64,000 bases of DNA from Aquila chrysaetos chrysaetos (lineage: Eukaryota > Chordata > Aves > Accipitriformes > Accipitridae). The notes under the pieces are model-generated. The model had not been told where the DNA came from and did not search any database. It worked only from the letters and a program-made list of their open reading frames with translations. The position numbers were made by a program, and so were the translations under genes. The stretch is from assembly GCF_900496995.4 (NCBI RefSeq), contig NC_044016.1, forward strand, positions 20,626,932 to 20,690,931, read 5' to 3'. Shown one piece after another: positions 1 through 13,535 of the stretch. Position 1 is the stretch's first letter; each line of letters opens with the position of its first letter.

Positions 1-3000
1 TAGAAGTACCATGTTTGATGGGCCACCTTTTGAGAGAGTGCTATCATGGTGACATGATATAGACGGAGAATAGACGGAAACTCATTTTTAGGTCTCAGGT
101 TTTGGTTGAGGTAGGCGGGGCTAGAACCACACTTAATTTGACTTTAATTTAAAAACCGAAATGTAGATCATCTTTAATTCCTCATTATATTTTCTTTCTC
201 ATGCTTTGTCTTCCCCCTCAGTGGCTTGGGAGGCTGGATGGAAAGGGTTTGATTTCTGTGCTTTATGAGTGTGACTCTCTGAATTAGTATGTTAAATTAC
301 AGCTTTAACAGGAGAGGGAGTATTACTTCGCTTTATTGTTTAGTACTGTTGTGGTGGAAAATGTGTCTTTTATAGGCAATTTATAAGGTAGCTGTAGACC
401 TTTTTAGTATTTTATAAAGAAAAATGTCTGTATAACAGTAACTGTTATAGCATTTTTAGTGCGCTTCTGTGTTTATTTTGTTCGTGCTCCATAGTAGAGG
501 TTAGTATGGTATTCATTAATAAAGCAAGGGGTGTAACACATCATGCAGAACATACTACAGTACTTCTCGAGTTTCAGTTGGCTTGCTTATGTGTGCATGC
601 AATTTTTTTATTTGGCAACATCACATGCTAGTTACTTGCTGTCTTGTTTACTTCAGTACAGTCATCACACTGATATCTGGAAAGACAACACAACTCTTCT
701 TTTCTTTTCCTGTCATCTCCTTTTACAAATATCTCCTCACTATTCCATCATACTGAATGCTGTATTTCATTAAAACAATATGTAGTCACAGTTGAAAAAG
801 TCCACATTCAAATAAGCTAAGAAGTGTTTTGTTACTTACTATAGAACAAGGCATATGTGGAGAAGCGTTAGAAAGAAAAATGGAGGTTACTTGCTGGTAA
901 TTGACATTTTTCAGGGTGTGTTGTTAATTTCTATATTTGCTTCCAACTCTGCTTTGCTTTTCTTCTTGGAGTGAGGAACAAAAAATGGAGGTTGTATGTC
1001 ACCTTGGAAAGTGAGGAGGCACAATGTGCACAGACAAAATATACATGCTTAGCCTAAAGCAAGCCATGATATGAATATGATACGGTTATTACAGCTTGAT
1101 AAATGTTAGTTACATGTAACAGCTTTCCCTTTCATCTTACATCTTTGGCAGAACTTGGTTTCAGCTATAATCCATGTTGCTCTGGTGATCCCACAGTGTG
1201 GTAGTACTCTGTAGTGCCAGTGGCTCATTAGAAAACCTCAATAAAAGATAAGCTTCCACTTCTTTCTTAATTTGTTCTTTCTGGAAGAGAAGGAAGTAAT
1301 GGGAAAGTGTCACTATTTATATCCTATTATATTTAATAAATGTTTAGAAAGATAGCAGCTTTTCATAGAAATAACTAGGGAAGGATTCCAAATGCTGAGA
1401 AAAGCTATTAAATTCTTTAAGAGGTAAATTGCTATTTTGGAGCTACAGATAGCTTATTGTTATAATTTACCTGGACATCAGTATTTCTTGCATTCTTCTT
1501 GCAATAGTCTAATAAAGAAAAAGGCAGGAAGAAACATGAAAGTGGAGGGGTTTCTAATGATTTTCTTCTTCCTCTGAATAGAGTAGGTTGAAGAGATTGT
1601 GGGATGCACAAAGCCATTGAGTTTTCAGTGACAGCTGTTGCTGTTGGAGAGATGAAAGCACTTGGCCCAAGAGTGTTTATATATTTGAGCAGAGAAAGTG
1701 ATTTTCATTGCAAGGAGCTCTAAGTGAGACAGGCAGAGTCAGAGAATAAGAGATCAAAAGATAATTATCTAAATTATGTTCAGACTATTATAGAAGACGA
1801 ATATAGTTAAAATGTAATTAAATATGACAGGCTTTCAGGATGCAAGCATGGCTTTGGAATGCTAATCATCAATTACTGCATCTCCTTAGGGGAGTCAGGC
1901 AGAACAAGAGAGTTAGAAGTCGGGTGGCTGAGGTGAGATGTAGAGTGTTAAATAAAACACTGTAGGACTGTAACAAGTCTAATTTCTTTTGGAAAATGGA
2001 GCTGTAGTGTCAGGGGACCTTTGCTAGCCGAACAACTTGTAGTGCTGCATTTCAGCTTGAGGACCCTGGTATAAATCTGAGTAGGCTGCTAGTCCTGAGT
2101 CTTCTTTTAGAGGTGTAAAACTCAGCTTGAGGTAGTGATTATTTCTGTTGTGAAAGTGATGACCAGGACTGCTGCAGATTGAGCAGCAAATCTAAAATGA
2201 ATCAACCAGCAAGACAGGTGTGAAAGCAGAAAAAAAGATCAACACTTCCTGAATACTTAAAAGCTAAACCCTGAAAAATCAATTTGTTATAGGGTCACTA
2301 ATAAGGAGTACAGCGATACAGAAAGTCCAAATACGAAAATGTCAGTTTATGGGAGAAGTAAGTTCTGATAGCTTCTTTATGACCATGTCCGAGGTAAAGA
2401 AGGTGAAAGTATTACCACCAGCTGGAAAGGTTTGTTTGCTTGGCATATGGGGAGTGAAGGTGAAAAAATGGCATCTATTACCCAGAAGTATCTAATCCCA
2501 GACCAAAAATGAGGTGCTTTTGATATGTTTTAATGCTGCTGTTCCTGGAATACAGTGACTTATGTATGAATCAATACCAGAGCTATGTATAAAGTTTGGA
2601 GGAAATTTTTGTAAAGATCGCCAAAAGTGATTTTGAGCATAGAAAGACTAGCTTTTGTGAGGTAAATATAAAATAAGCACATACACATGGCATGACTACA
2701 CAAATGGCATGACTACAAAATAATTTGCAAAATAAAATTTCTACAGCGGAACTGAAATTATTACAATAGTACCAGAAGAGATAACTAGTAGTAGAAGAAG
2801 AAGATTAAAAAGAAACTTAAGGCTTACCTGTGATGCCTTTAATTTAGTTAAGAAACAGCACTGAACAGTTGTTATGGCTTGATACATAAATAGAAGTCTT
2901 ACTGAATTTGTTATATCAGCAAAAAATGCAAAAAGAGGGCAGATATGCCTTGATAATGTTCTGTCACTAATCTCTCTTCTCATATGGGTATAGTTACACT

Positions 3001-5804
3001 GCATAAATTATCTCTTTGCTGCATAATTATATCTGTACTGGAGAGGTATTGCTTTGGTATATATGGATGTTCTCAAATGTACTGTTACAGTCAAAATCAG
3101 TGCAGCTTTCTAGTGAAGAAGGTTTGCCTTGCTTATTTCAAAAGTGACTTTTTCCAAATCCATTTGGGTTGTTTTCTACTTTGTTTTTTCCTTTTTGCTA
3201 AGGAAATAAACTAAGAGACCTAATTTTCTCATTATCCCATCAAGTACTAATTCTCTAGTGGCAATATTCTTGAATTTTAATAACTTGAATTTTAATAACT
3301 GTTCTACAAATTGTTTATAATTTTGACTTTCTTTTTCCAATGGGAAAGGAATAAAATGGACACATACCGAAACAGTAAATATTCTCAGGACCAAATTTAT
3401 TGAAGACCCTATCTCCCTTCAAGTCTCAGGTCCTCAAGAATTTTTACTATTTTCTATCATGTTTTAATATTATTAAAAGCGTAATATAATCATATCCTAA
3501 TAACAGCATTGTAGCAGAAAGTAAGGACTTGTAATGCAGTGGGAAGTGGAAGAACCTGAGAGCTTCCTGGAAGAGCTGATCTAGAAGTGTGTTGTCAAAA
3601 GGATCTTCAGAGGTCTTTTTCTCAACCTGTCTTAATATCTGTCATGCTTTTCAGTTTGTATTCCCAAATAGATGCGTCAGCTTCCTTGTTGTCACTTCAT
3701 ATGACAGACAATGGCATTTAGTGCCATCTTTGGAAAATTTGCACTGAACTCTTGCAGTGTCTATTTGACCACTGCTCAGAAGTACTATAAATAAATACAG
3801 ACCCATTTATGTTCTATTGTATGATCCCTAATTAACCTATTTTCTTGTCACAGAACACAAACTCTATCTCAGAGGCTAGGAAGCCATGGGCTGTTCTTAA
3901 TGGCTTCTTTAGGATCTTAAACTCTTTTATTTAGAATAGCTTTAGAATATTTTCCAAATCACTATATAGGGAAATCTGATTTTTACATCATCACTCTCCC
4001 TGCGTAAAGTGTGTGCATGTGTAATTGTGAAAGCATGTGCATAATGCAAACTATGGCAATACTTTGTTATGAGAAGTAGTAGTGTTGCAATCATCAGATT
4101 GTCTCAGCCACTCATCTTTGGGACTTTATACTTCAAGGTAACAAGTTACATTTGGCCATGAAGATTGACTGACTGGCTGTACTAGAACAATATGAGAAGG
4201 AAACTCAGGAAGAATTGTTCCCCTGTGTAGGGGAAAAAAATGTTTAAATCATAGCAGTCTTTCAGATCTTGAGACAGATCAATGAAATAGTCCATTCTCA
4301 TTTTATATTTTATTTAGAGCTTGAAGAAACAGCCTGAACTTTAAGATAAGGAGGACATAGCCATATAAGGGATATAAATAAACCATGCTGTGAGATAGGT
4401 AACTGCTGTATCTCTGAGGCCTGACACAGACCACGACTTTCTATTATGATGAGTAACTGTAATTACATCCATTGCTTCATGCAGTAATACCAGTAAACTA
4501 CTTGAAATTAGGTCTTGATTGGGCTCATAATCTTCTTTAAGCAAATATAACCTGACAGCAGTGATAAAAGTAATAGTCAACTAAATTAAACCCAGAAATG
4601 CTATGTTTGTGACAAAGAGGTTTTCCTACTAAGGGAAAATTCAAGTGCCTGACAAATAGTCAGCAACCAAGCTGTTCATACTGCCAGGCTTTGGGGTAGT
4701 CTTCTGGTGGTGAGTGGTGTTTTATTCCAGTTTTGCTTCAGTCCCTTATTTCTTATACGAACACTTCTGAAGGTATTCTGAACACATTCAGGAAAACTAT
4801 CCAACATTTTTCTTCTGTAGTGAGTTAAACAAGTTATACTTAACTACATTTTATTTCTGAGGTCATCTGTGATAGAGTCTAGTTTTGCTAAGAAGTTAAA
4901 TTCTGTATATAGCTTCCATGTTTTATGAATATAAAAATTTAAATTCTAATGTGTTCAAGTACTAATCTAGTGTAGTGGAAGAGTGGCATCAAACTGAAAC
5001 CTCTAGTTCCTATTATTCTTTTTGTTTCTTTTGTGTTACTGTCAGTGTGTTCTGTAAGCACAGAAGTATGGTAGGAATAAGTATCCTTTTCCTGCTGTGG
5101 GTTAGGCTACTTGAGGTGTTGTACCTTGCCCAAATCAAGAGTATGAATGAGGAAGGAAGATTTAGTGGTCCCAATCTGCCTATAGTGTTCTCAGTGTAGC
5201 CCAAAAAGTTACGCTCCAGCTCTGGGGGTGGTCTGTTCTCGCCACTATCTCTGTGTCAGCATAAGGAAATCCTCACAACCTGGACTGTGAAGAATGTTTT
5301 ATGTCACTCATAATTTATTGGAAGGACCTTGGCCCACACAAAGGAAGCTTGGCTCCTCTGCCTCCACTGCTCCACTTAGAGTCAGAAGAGTTTGTCTGAG
5401 GTTTTGGGTGGTGTTTTTCCCCTAGAGTTGTAATTTTCTGTAACCGAGCTCTGATGATTTCTTATGGGTAGTTAACAGATAGATGCATTTCCTTTTATTT
5501 ACCTGATCTTTTGTTTATCTAATACAGTCAATATTAGTCAAGTATTTTAGACTTTGATTCAGTTTTTTTATATGCAAATTATAGTAGTATAAGGTATGTA
5601 TGGGAAACATAAGCAGAGTCAAGGCACGTAAATATAAAAATGAACAAGGAGTGCTGGAAATTCAGGTGATGAAAAGTGTTTCTCTATTTGCCCTGTTAAG
5701 TGATAATAGTATGTACTGTCACTTGAGTGGATTCTCTGTATATTTTACTGCAAGCTGTTGTGACAGTGTTTAATATTTGTATGTCTTTCTGGACTTTTTT
5801 GTAG
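1..5804 (+). other. BTBD9: BTBD9 intron, upstream of the penultimate coding exon (partial)
   Basis: This stretch precedes the first recognised BTBD9 exon and runs off the left edge of the window, so it is inferred to be intron. It is AT-rich, and its reading frames (76-87 codons at most) show no recognisable protein. It ends in the acceptor 'ctttttttgtag' at about 5793-5804. A perfect 15-bp tandem duplication lies at 3270-3299. I see no exon, RNA gene or young transposon in it. An alternative exon cannot be excluded by eye. Confidence 0.8.
3270..3299. repeat. 15-bp perfect tandem duplication
   Basis: The unit ttgaattttaataac occurs twice head to tail (3270-3284 and 3285-3299) within the BTBD9 intron. 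It is most likely a small replication-slippage duplication with no evident function. Confidence 0.85.
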
Positions 5805-5883
5805 ATCCTGGCAAACAATCACTTTTGATAAACAGCCTGCATCTTTTATCAGAATAGTTGGAACTCACAACACAGCTAATGAG
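5805..5883 (+). CDS. BTBD9: BTBD9 penultimate coding exon
   Basis: This 79-nt exon lies between a T-rich acceptor ending in gtag (5801-5804) and the donor GAG|GTAAGG (5883/5884). Its first base completes a codon split with the previous exon. Reading from 5806 gives 26 residues, starting SWQTITFDKQPASF and ending RIVGTHNTANE. Known family: these residues match the C-terminal part of vertebrate BTBD9, within the last discoidin-like (F5/8 type C) domain. BTBD9 carries a BTB domain, a BACK domain and two such domains, is thought to act as a CUL3 ubiquitin-ligase adaptor, and is linked in people to restless legs syndrome and iron handling. The exon ends in phase 0 and joins in frame to the exon at 10296. 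The BTB and BACK exons lie to the left of this window. Start and stop codons are not expected in this exon. Confidence 0.93.
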
Positions 5884-8800
5884 GTAAGGAACTTTTAAGA
5901 AAATCTATATTCTTCGTGAATATACAACAGTACAGTTGCCTTCTAAAATGTATGTATTTGCATAAGATTGTCTTATAATTAATTTTCATACCTGGTAAAT
6001 CAGTTAACCAATAGTGGCCAAACCAAGAGATTTTTTTCAATTCATTTTATACAGAAAAAACATATTTTGCCCTAACCCATCAAGTGCAATATCATCCTCT
6101 TTTTGTTTACTTGTGCTTCTGTCTTTCATAATTGTTGTGTATTGTCTCAGAGGAAGTCCTGATTTTACAGCTGACCTCAGTGAAACAATTTACAATATGT
6201 GAATTTAGGAAAACCTGTAAGTCTTTGTGAGATTAGGACTTTATATGATGAGATTATAAGAGGCACTAAAAGCTGCTCCTTCTGTGTGTGTGTGTGCATG
6301 TCTACGTCCCACACATGTAGTTCACCACAAAACATTGTATTTTCACACTTTCCAATTTATTTTGGTTAGCACTGTTACATTTGTAGTAATTAGTTTGTCA
6401 ACTCTAACAGTATTAGGAGTCAGGATTTCTGATCATATTTAGCATGTGGGGTTGCTGGTTCTTAAGCATTGGAAGAATTGTCAAATAGCATTGTTCATGT
6501 CCAATTTCAGAGCAATTATTGCAAACATATGCACCACCAGATGTCAACAATGTCTCAGCAGACAGTTGGAAAGAAGCTGACCAATCAACTGAACTGGGAA
6601 TACAATTTTCTTTTTTTCTTTTTTCTAAGCACTCTCTCTTGCAGCGTACAGTTCAGTCTTAATCAGTGAGTTCTTAGAAATACAGTCAGAAACTGACTCC
6701 AGAGTTGTTGTACATGAGTTAAGAAGGCCTTTTCCATTACTGATCCATACAGTCAGTCTCATTTGTTGTCATGCCAGGCTAAGTGCTCATCTCTTTATTA
6801 ATAAAGAATGAGTTACATTGCATAAACTTGGCAAATCAGCCTACCTGAAACATTGCCTCCAACTTTTAATTCTTAAAGTTAGCTTTAAGCCCTGAAGAGT
6901 AAGGGGCTTTTAAACATAATTCTAATTTCAAATTGGTTACTATTTCCAAGGAATTTAATACCCTGTGTAGTTATTTATATGGAGCACTGCGTAACTATAG
7001 TGAAGATCAGCATATGCAAATTGAGGTTACAGCTATTCATGTAGTGGCTCAATGGAACTATAAACACATGCTGCTGTTCTAGGTCTTTTCCTCTTTTGTC
7101 TTTAAAATCTGTACCCAACGTTAACTTTTTTTTAAAAAATATTTCTCCTAAAGCTTGTAGAGGAGGAACATTATCACCATGCCTTTACTACTAGATTACA
7201 TTGTTTTGATATATATTAAACAGATGGTCTGCAACATTTTGTCATAAATTTTCATTTTCCAAAGAAGGCAGCAAAGTATTTTTCATACTTCCAATTTAAA
7301 TAATAACAGTGTTCTGGAGTCTTGGTAGTCTCTTCAGTAAGAACACAAGCAGTTTCCAGAATTATTTGCCCACAGCTGGTTGTATTTTATGTCAAACCAT
7401 TTTCATTTTAAACAGAAGATGCTAATGGCAGCATATTCTTATCAAGGAGTTTTACTGTAACAGGTACAAAAATACTCCCTACTTGTTCTACCAACACATA
7501 CCTTTGAACTTTGAAGCACGATCTGTACTTTCCAAAGGGAAGAGTTGATTTTTGGAATTGCAAAAAAATCCCATAAAATTTCTCCATTTTGTGAATGATT
7601 TCATCTTCCAAACTCATCTTTGCCTTTGCCATGTTTTCCATGTTTTGGAAGGCATGATGTTCACAGATTTTTTGACCTGGCATTTGAGTACTTTTGGTAT
7701 GTTAGAACGTGATAAAGTATAATTTTTTTTCTCGACCTTCCAGATATCTTACTTTTATAACAAAAAGGATTATTTTTCCTTAGCCCTTGTTATCATTTAT
7801 TTGTCAGACAGGTCACCTGATACTTTGACTGTGTAAGTTTTATCTTGTTATTCCTCTTCAGTATTACTGACCTGGAAAGGACACCTAGTTGCTAATGTGA
7901 GAGCTTTATCTTACAAATTACTGCACCAGTGTATATGTACTTGGCCTTCCTGCTTTGTATGTTGGACCTTTCTTAAAATATCCATGAGAAGTATAATATG
8001 CTGTTGATAAGAGAATAATGCTGAACTGTCATCTCTGCCTCTTTAGAGAAACACATGCAAGATTATGTGTTTTAGTAATACTGTTCTGGAATACATAATT
8101 CCAATATTGGATGAAGCAGATGAGCTCAATTGTATTTCTCTGTCCTCTGCTTCTTTCACAAGCTGTATTCTCTGTACGTTGAAGTGGCAGAGTAACTGAA
8201 AGTAATGTTGTAAATTCACAGGCTGGTTAATGTGCCAGGTGCTGAGTTGAGCATTATGAATTTAGTATGAAAGAATCGGTAAAAATGAAAGTTATAATTT
8301 AAGAATCGGGTACTTCAGACTTTATAGACTAGTATTACCTAAATTTCAGTGGTATCCATACTATATTTAAAAAAGCATGCATCGCTATGTAAAGTGAAGT
8401 TTTAAATGAGAAACACTATTGGTGTGTGGTACAGTAGAAATATGGAATCTTCTGACTTGGAGACCTCCACCCCATTCGTTAGACTGTGCTGCCTTTCAAG
8501 GAAAGTAGCATATTACAGAGGTGCACTGATGAGATAATGTTTGTTCCCACAAATCCTGATGCTGATAAGTGTGGCTGGAAAAATGAAAATAGCTGTTACT
8601 TTAAAAACATGGGAGTGGGATGAGTATAAAAGGGGCTTCTCAAGCGTAGCTGAATGCAAAAATTGGCTTCTCAAGAATTGTGACAGATGGGGAGAATTCA
8701 TGCCACTGTAGAAATTAATTCAGCTTTAGAAAAGATCTCACCAGAAGAAATGCAGAGAAAAAACATTTCGTGCATGCGTGTATGTGTGTGGGTACAGGTA

Positions 8801-10295
8801 TAGGTTTGTAATCTGTTCATATGTGTATATATAAAGGCATAGCGATACATCTTTATATGAGCATGTGTGTATATATAAACATGCATCGCTATGTATCTGT
8901 ATAAAAAACTGCAAGAAATCTTACACTGAGAGGCACAAGAAAATATAATGGGGATAAAAAAAACAGTGACTGAGAATAATTTTTTATTCGTTTCATGTAT
9001 GCTGTCAGAATTTGAATTAACTAGTAACTTCCTCAGAAAAGACTCAGGGGCTATTGCAGACATGTCATTGCAGACGTCTGCTCAATGTGCACTGGAGCAG
9101 GGGTGGTCAAAAAGAGTAATAGGATTTTCAGTAGTATTGAAGAAAGGCTAGAAAATATAATATTCTGTAGTCTTGTATGAATATGTAGTATACCCGTGTC
9201 TTGTTTATGCTATTTGATTTTGCCCACATTAACTTGAAAGGGTCTGGGAAAAGGCTGTTAAGATTATAAGACATTACCTTTGCTTGTGAGAAGAGCTTTA
9301 AAGACATGATCTACGTGCAAGAAGAATGATAGAAGATGTCATAAAAGCACACAAAATTAAGTTAAAACAATAATTTTAAAATTCAGTTTTTAATATTCTC
9401 AAGCTTTAGATATAAAACTACAATGCATGAGAAAATAGCAAATTTTAAATCAGTATAAGAAAAGATTTATGTAGTATGTGGCAAATCTGTGCAATTTGTA
9501 GCAATGAGAAATCATGTAGAAAGAAGTTCTGCAACAATTTTAAGGACTTCCTCCCCCTTCTTCTCCCAGGCACTTCAAGAACAAGTAGAAGTAAGGGTAA
9601 GTAAAGTAGAAAATAAATTGGAAAAAACGCTTAAACAGATGGTCCTCTTGCTCTAAAATACAGTCACCTGTACAGTGGTCCCTGGTATTGTTTGAAACAT
9701 CAGAAAATGATCACTGTTTGAAATGGAATATTTCATCTGATGAAGCAGTGGCCTACTTGGACACTCTGACTGCCTTTCTACATACTCCAGGATATGTCTG
9801 TGGAGCTACCATTCCTATTACAGCAGAGGGCAATCTTGAAATCAAATCATATTGATAACGATTTAAATTACATTTCCAGCGTGTATGAACATTCAGTCTT
9901 TTGAGGAAGTAATTAGATCATAAGATATGTTTAAGACAATTCATATAATTGTTGTTATCATCTGATAGCATGTAGTAGGTATTTATGCTGCTTGGCAAAG
10001 AAAAAAATCATTTACAAATATCTCTATCCACTTTGGAACCATCTTTCTCATCTTAGTGCCATATGTCAAGGTTGCTATAATTTGAAGGCCTTCTCTTGCT
10101 CCACTTGTTTTGCTTTATAATGTTTATATGGCCCATGGATAGATGTTTTTGACCTCATGGTGAAACATTCTAATTTGACTAAGTACCTTGGCATTGATCT
10201 GGCCTGCATACTTCCATATAGTCTTCATCTTACTTTGATTATGCTTTTGCCAACATTTAAGTGTTTTCTTTATCTTCATTTTCTGTTCTCTCCAG
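5884..10295 (+). other. BTBD9: BTBD9 last intron
   Basis: This 4412-nt intron begins GTAAGG and ends in a pyrimidine-rich acceptor, ttctgttctctccag, at 10281-10295. It joins two in-frame BTBD9 exons in phase 0. It holds a short GT run (about 6282-6296) and the AT/GT-rich imperfect inverted repeat near 8.8 kb. The reading frames inside it, up to 121 codons at 8698-9063 on the minus strand, run through simple sequence and are not credible genes. Confidence 0.9.
8823..8897. repeat. AT/GT-rich direct and inverted repeat cluster
   Basis: The 13-mer gtgtatatataaa occurs at 8823-8835 and again at 8867-8879. The segment catagcgatacatc (about 8838-8851) is nearly the reverse complement of the segment catgcatcgctatg (about 8880-8893), so about 70 nt could fold into an imperfect hairpin. 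The string catgcatcgctatgta also occurs about 500 bases to the left, at about 8377-8392. The flank is a decayed TG/TA microsatellite. This could be slippage products or a remnant of a small inverted-repeat element. Confidence 0.5.
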
Positions 10296-10490
10296 GTGTT
10301 TCACTGTGTGCATTTTGAGTGCCCAGCACAAAACAGTACCCACAAGGATGAGAGTAGTAAGGAAGTGGCAACAACAGAGGTGGGGACTGGTGGACAACAG
10401 CTTGTTTCTCGCCCTGTTCGAGCTGCAAGCACTAATTCCCTGCATTCTCCTCCTGGATCCACCTCGCGTTCACATGCTCACCAACCGTAA
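10296..10490 (+). CDS. BTBD9: BTBD9 terminal coding exon
   Basis: The coding part of the last exon starts at the acceptor ctctccag|GTG and continues in phase 0 from the exon at 5805-5883. It encodes 64 residues and stops at TAA (10488-10490). It begins VFHCVHFECP, a highly conserved BTBD9 block that finishes the last discoidin-like domain. A hydrophilic Ser/Thr/His/Pro-rich tail follows (GGQQLVSRPVRAAS, then SPPGSTSRS, ending HAHQP). In the family this tail is variable and probably disordered; the human tail has a similar GQQL...SSPGS...SR pattern, from memory. No frameshift or premature stop is visible. The leading GTG is an internal valine codon and not an alternative start. Confidence 0.95.
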   Translation: MFHCVHFECPAQNSTHKDESSKEVATTEVGTGGQQLVSRPVRAASTNSLHSPPGSTSRSHAHQP

Positions 10491-10790
10491 AGGAGATTGA
10501 AAGGGAGCTTTTGTAGCCCTGCTGACATTATATGAAATTATTTGGAACCTTCTTGTGCTGGCACCTTTTCTTTCTTTTTCTCTGTGAACAAAGGGGACCA
10601 TGTCTGAAAGCTGGAAATGCTGAAATGGAAAAGACTTTTCCCAAGGACATGAAGAGACTGCTTCACTCTCTTCAATTTGTTCAAATCAGGCTGGTCTCCG
10701 AGAAGGGAGAAAATAGGTCTTCAATCTTCATCAAGTACCCCATTAACACCCTACCTCTCTAATCTAACGATGGCAAGGAGAACAGAAGGA

Positions 10791-10796
10791 AATAAA
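10791..10796 (+). terminator. BTBD9: Candidate proximal poly(A) signal of BTBD9
   Basis: A canonical AATAAA lies 300 nt after the BTBD9 stop codon. No strong GU- or U-rich element follows within about 40 nt; the first U-rich stretch is about 60 nt on. It would make a short 3' UTR isoform at best. Confidence 0.25.
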
Positions 10797-13493
10797 AGGC
10801 AGAGCTACAGTGGAAATCTAAAATTACTCGGGCAGAATGGAACACATATGAAATAAGTATTTGTTCCCTGAAGGCTTCCATTAGCAAAGAAAATGTTTAT
10901 GGAACACATCAGTCCAGTATATATGTTATTTTTTAAAGTTATTCTTCATTCATTTTCCTTTGTAACTAGTAATCTGTTTTCTAAATTGTTTTGACTCTGT
11001 ATTCCACTTTGTCTCTTATTTTTGACTGTAGCAAGTGCTGTGCAGTAGATTAAGGAAGTATCAAACATGTTTACCTACTGAGGTGCAAATTCCCTCATTC
11101 ATCAGTGGAATGACAAGAAAAACCTTCATGATATCAACAAACTAATTAGTGGATGCTATATTAATCTTGACCTTAGTTGACTTTTCAAAGTACAAAATTT
11201 TCATTTCTTACACTCAAAAAGGAAATTCCTAAATCAAGCATCCATCTTGAAGAAAAACATATTTTTCACTCTTGAAGATGATTACTTAAATTGTACTTGT
11301 ATTTGTAAGAAAACTTGCAACAGATCATAAAAAATGTTTGGTTTAGAAAAGTGGAACTGCATCTGGTCTCTGACAAGCAGTTGTTCAGAATACAAAAAGA
11401 AGAATTTGCAGATACTTTTTTTTTTTTTCCCAAGAAAAAATATTTTACAGTCTGGACCTAAAAATTCAAAGGCTCTGTGTGCATAAACTTTTTTCATAAT
11501 CTTCATAAAATATGATGCTTTTACACTGTACTGTAAAAGATCTGGCTATTACTTTACAATCACAGAATTTGTTATTCATCTCTGTCTGTCTGGGTTACGT
11601 TGCCTGCTACTTTGCTTATTCTAAGTATTTCCACACTGATGATGATGCAGTCTCTTACCCTCCTGATCTGTGTGACTTTTAGGAAGAGCTCCATGTTGGT
11701 ATTTCAGTATGGGATAAAGTGATTTTGTATTAAGACAAACGCTGATGTAATTGGCAAAATTGATTAGGAGGGTTGTTACTCCTCACAAAGTATATTGTAA
11801 TGGAAATGTCAGCTATCCAGTTTTATGAACTTGGAATTTCCTGTGGTGACAAATAGCCTTGTCAGAAGAAAAACAAACTAGTGTAGGATAAATAGGGTTT
11901 TCCTTTGCATAACCATAGTGATAAAATGAGTTATATCAACACAGCAAATAGTATGTTCATTTATCACACTACTTAATTTGAAAGAATTTCCCTGTTGCAT
12001 ACTGGTTGTGCTAAAAACAGGAAGAAATATAACAAGTGGTAGCAATGAATCAGTAGAAACTTTGAAGGAGAAAAGCTTCCTTTTTTTTGTTTCAAATAAA
12101 ATTGATTAGGCTTTATCAATAATATTATAATATTTTTCATTGCCAGATTGCATTTGAGTTCTGACATTTACATACAGCCGTCTCCCTTCCCACTGCTGTC
12201 TTCTGACTCATGAATGTCTGTCAGTGAAGATGCATGCCCATTGTGTTATATATAGCTTATAATATGTGCCACAGCTGCCTCAGATGGTCTGGAATTCTGA
12301 GGCAGGATACTGCTCGTGCTGGCGAGCACCTAGTCTGGGGTGCTGATTACCTTCTGACTTAGCAGCCTTTGGAGCATGAAAGAATTGAGACCAGCTACTG
12401 GGGACACAACTCTCTTGTTTAAGTATAGGTCCAAAAAGTTGGATTTCTCCCCCCCCCTCCACCTTTGAAAAGTAAAACCAGAAGACTTTTCTATTCTGGT
12501 TGTAATCCATGCTGGAACTACTGAGATACATGGAGCATGTCTTGTCTTTGGTAGAGAAGTCCTTCCATGTCAGTGGTGGTATTTCTTTGCAGTTTGATCA
12601 AACAAGTTTGCTTTTCTCAAGCTCTGGATAAGCAAAGGGCATAACCTCCTAGCTGTTACTCTTTAGTAGTCAGCATTGTAGAGAATGTTTAAAAAAAATT
12701 TTTTGCCAGCTGTTATGAGTCTAGACTCTCAGAGAAAGAATAGGATTTTCAGTTTGTAATCTTTGATGTGCACAGTTAATTTTTATGATACAAATAAGTC
12801 TTGTAGACTGTAACCTACTGCAAATCTTTTTGGTTTTGTCCTATGACTCACTGTTGAACAGAAATGTCTATTTATTTCCCATGACCTATGCTCTCTGCCA
12901 GGAATCTGAATGAACAGATCTGAGAGATTCCCAAAGCGAAAACTATCAGGTCCTATAGACCCTTCAGTACCCCACCCCCAAAAATCAATCAAAATAAAAA
13001 ACAACTTTGCATTGTCCCTTAATACAGGTGAATAGAAATTTTTAGTATTAGACTGATTCTCAGTCACACATGGCCTTTCTCACAGTCTTTATTTTCTTCT
13101 GTTAGAGTTGCTCTTAGAACCTGTCACTGAGGTGAGTCCAGTGTGATCACAGAGCTTCCTGGCTTTTAAGATAAGCCCTGCCACAACTTCACATTTTCTA
13201 GTGGGAATCCTTTACTTTTTTATACAAAGAAATAATGTTGAAATGTTTAAGGGACCTGAAATCTGCTTGGTCTTCTAACACTAGCCGCCAACAAACACCC
13301 CTAATATCTGTATTGCCTAGTATAGGTCTCTGTCTTAAACATTGTGTCAGCAACGTATTACTGGTGACAAAGGAAGATACCTCACAGAACTGATTTGTGG
13401 TTTGTTGTGAATGTTCTCATTCGTTCTAATTATTGTCTGTATTTATTGACTCCAAATTTCAGATGTAGTTCTTGTATATTCTTCTGAAATCTT

Positions 13494-13535
13494 ATTTTTC
13501 TTTTTTTCTTTTTTCTTTTTTTTTTTTGCCTTTCA
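13494..13535 (+). repeat. Polypyrimidine (T-rich) tract
   Basis: About 40 nt of almost pure T with scattered C, ending in tttcag (13531-13536). It resembles a splice acceptor, but a GTAAGT follows only 5 nt later, so no sensible exon is defined. It is probably a decayed A-rich simple repeat on the opposite strand. Confidence 0.5.

Noticed and set aside
10261..10500. 79-codon frame overlapping the last BTBD9 exon
   Set aside because: It is a shadow in another frame of the real coding exon at 10296-10490, whose peptide matches BTBD9.
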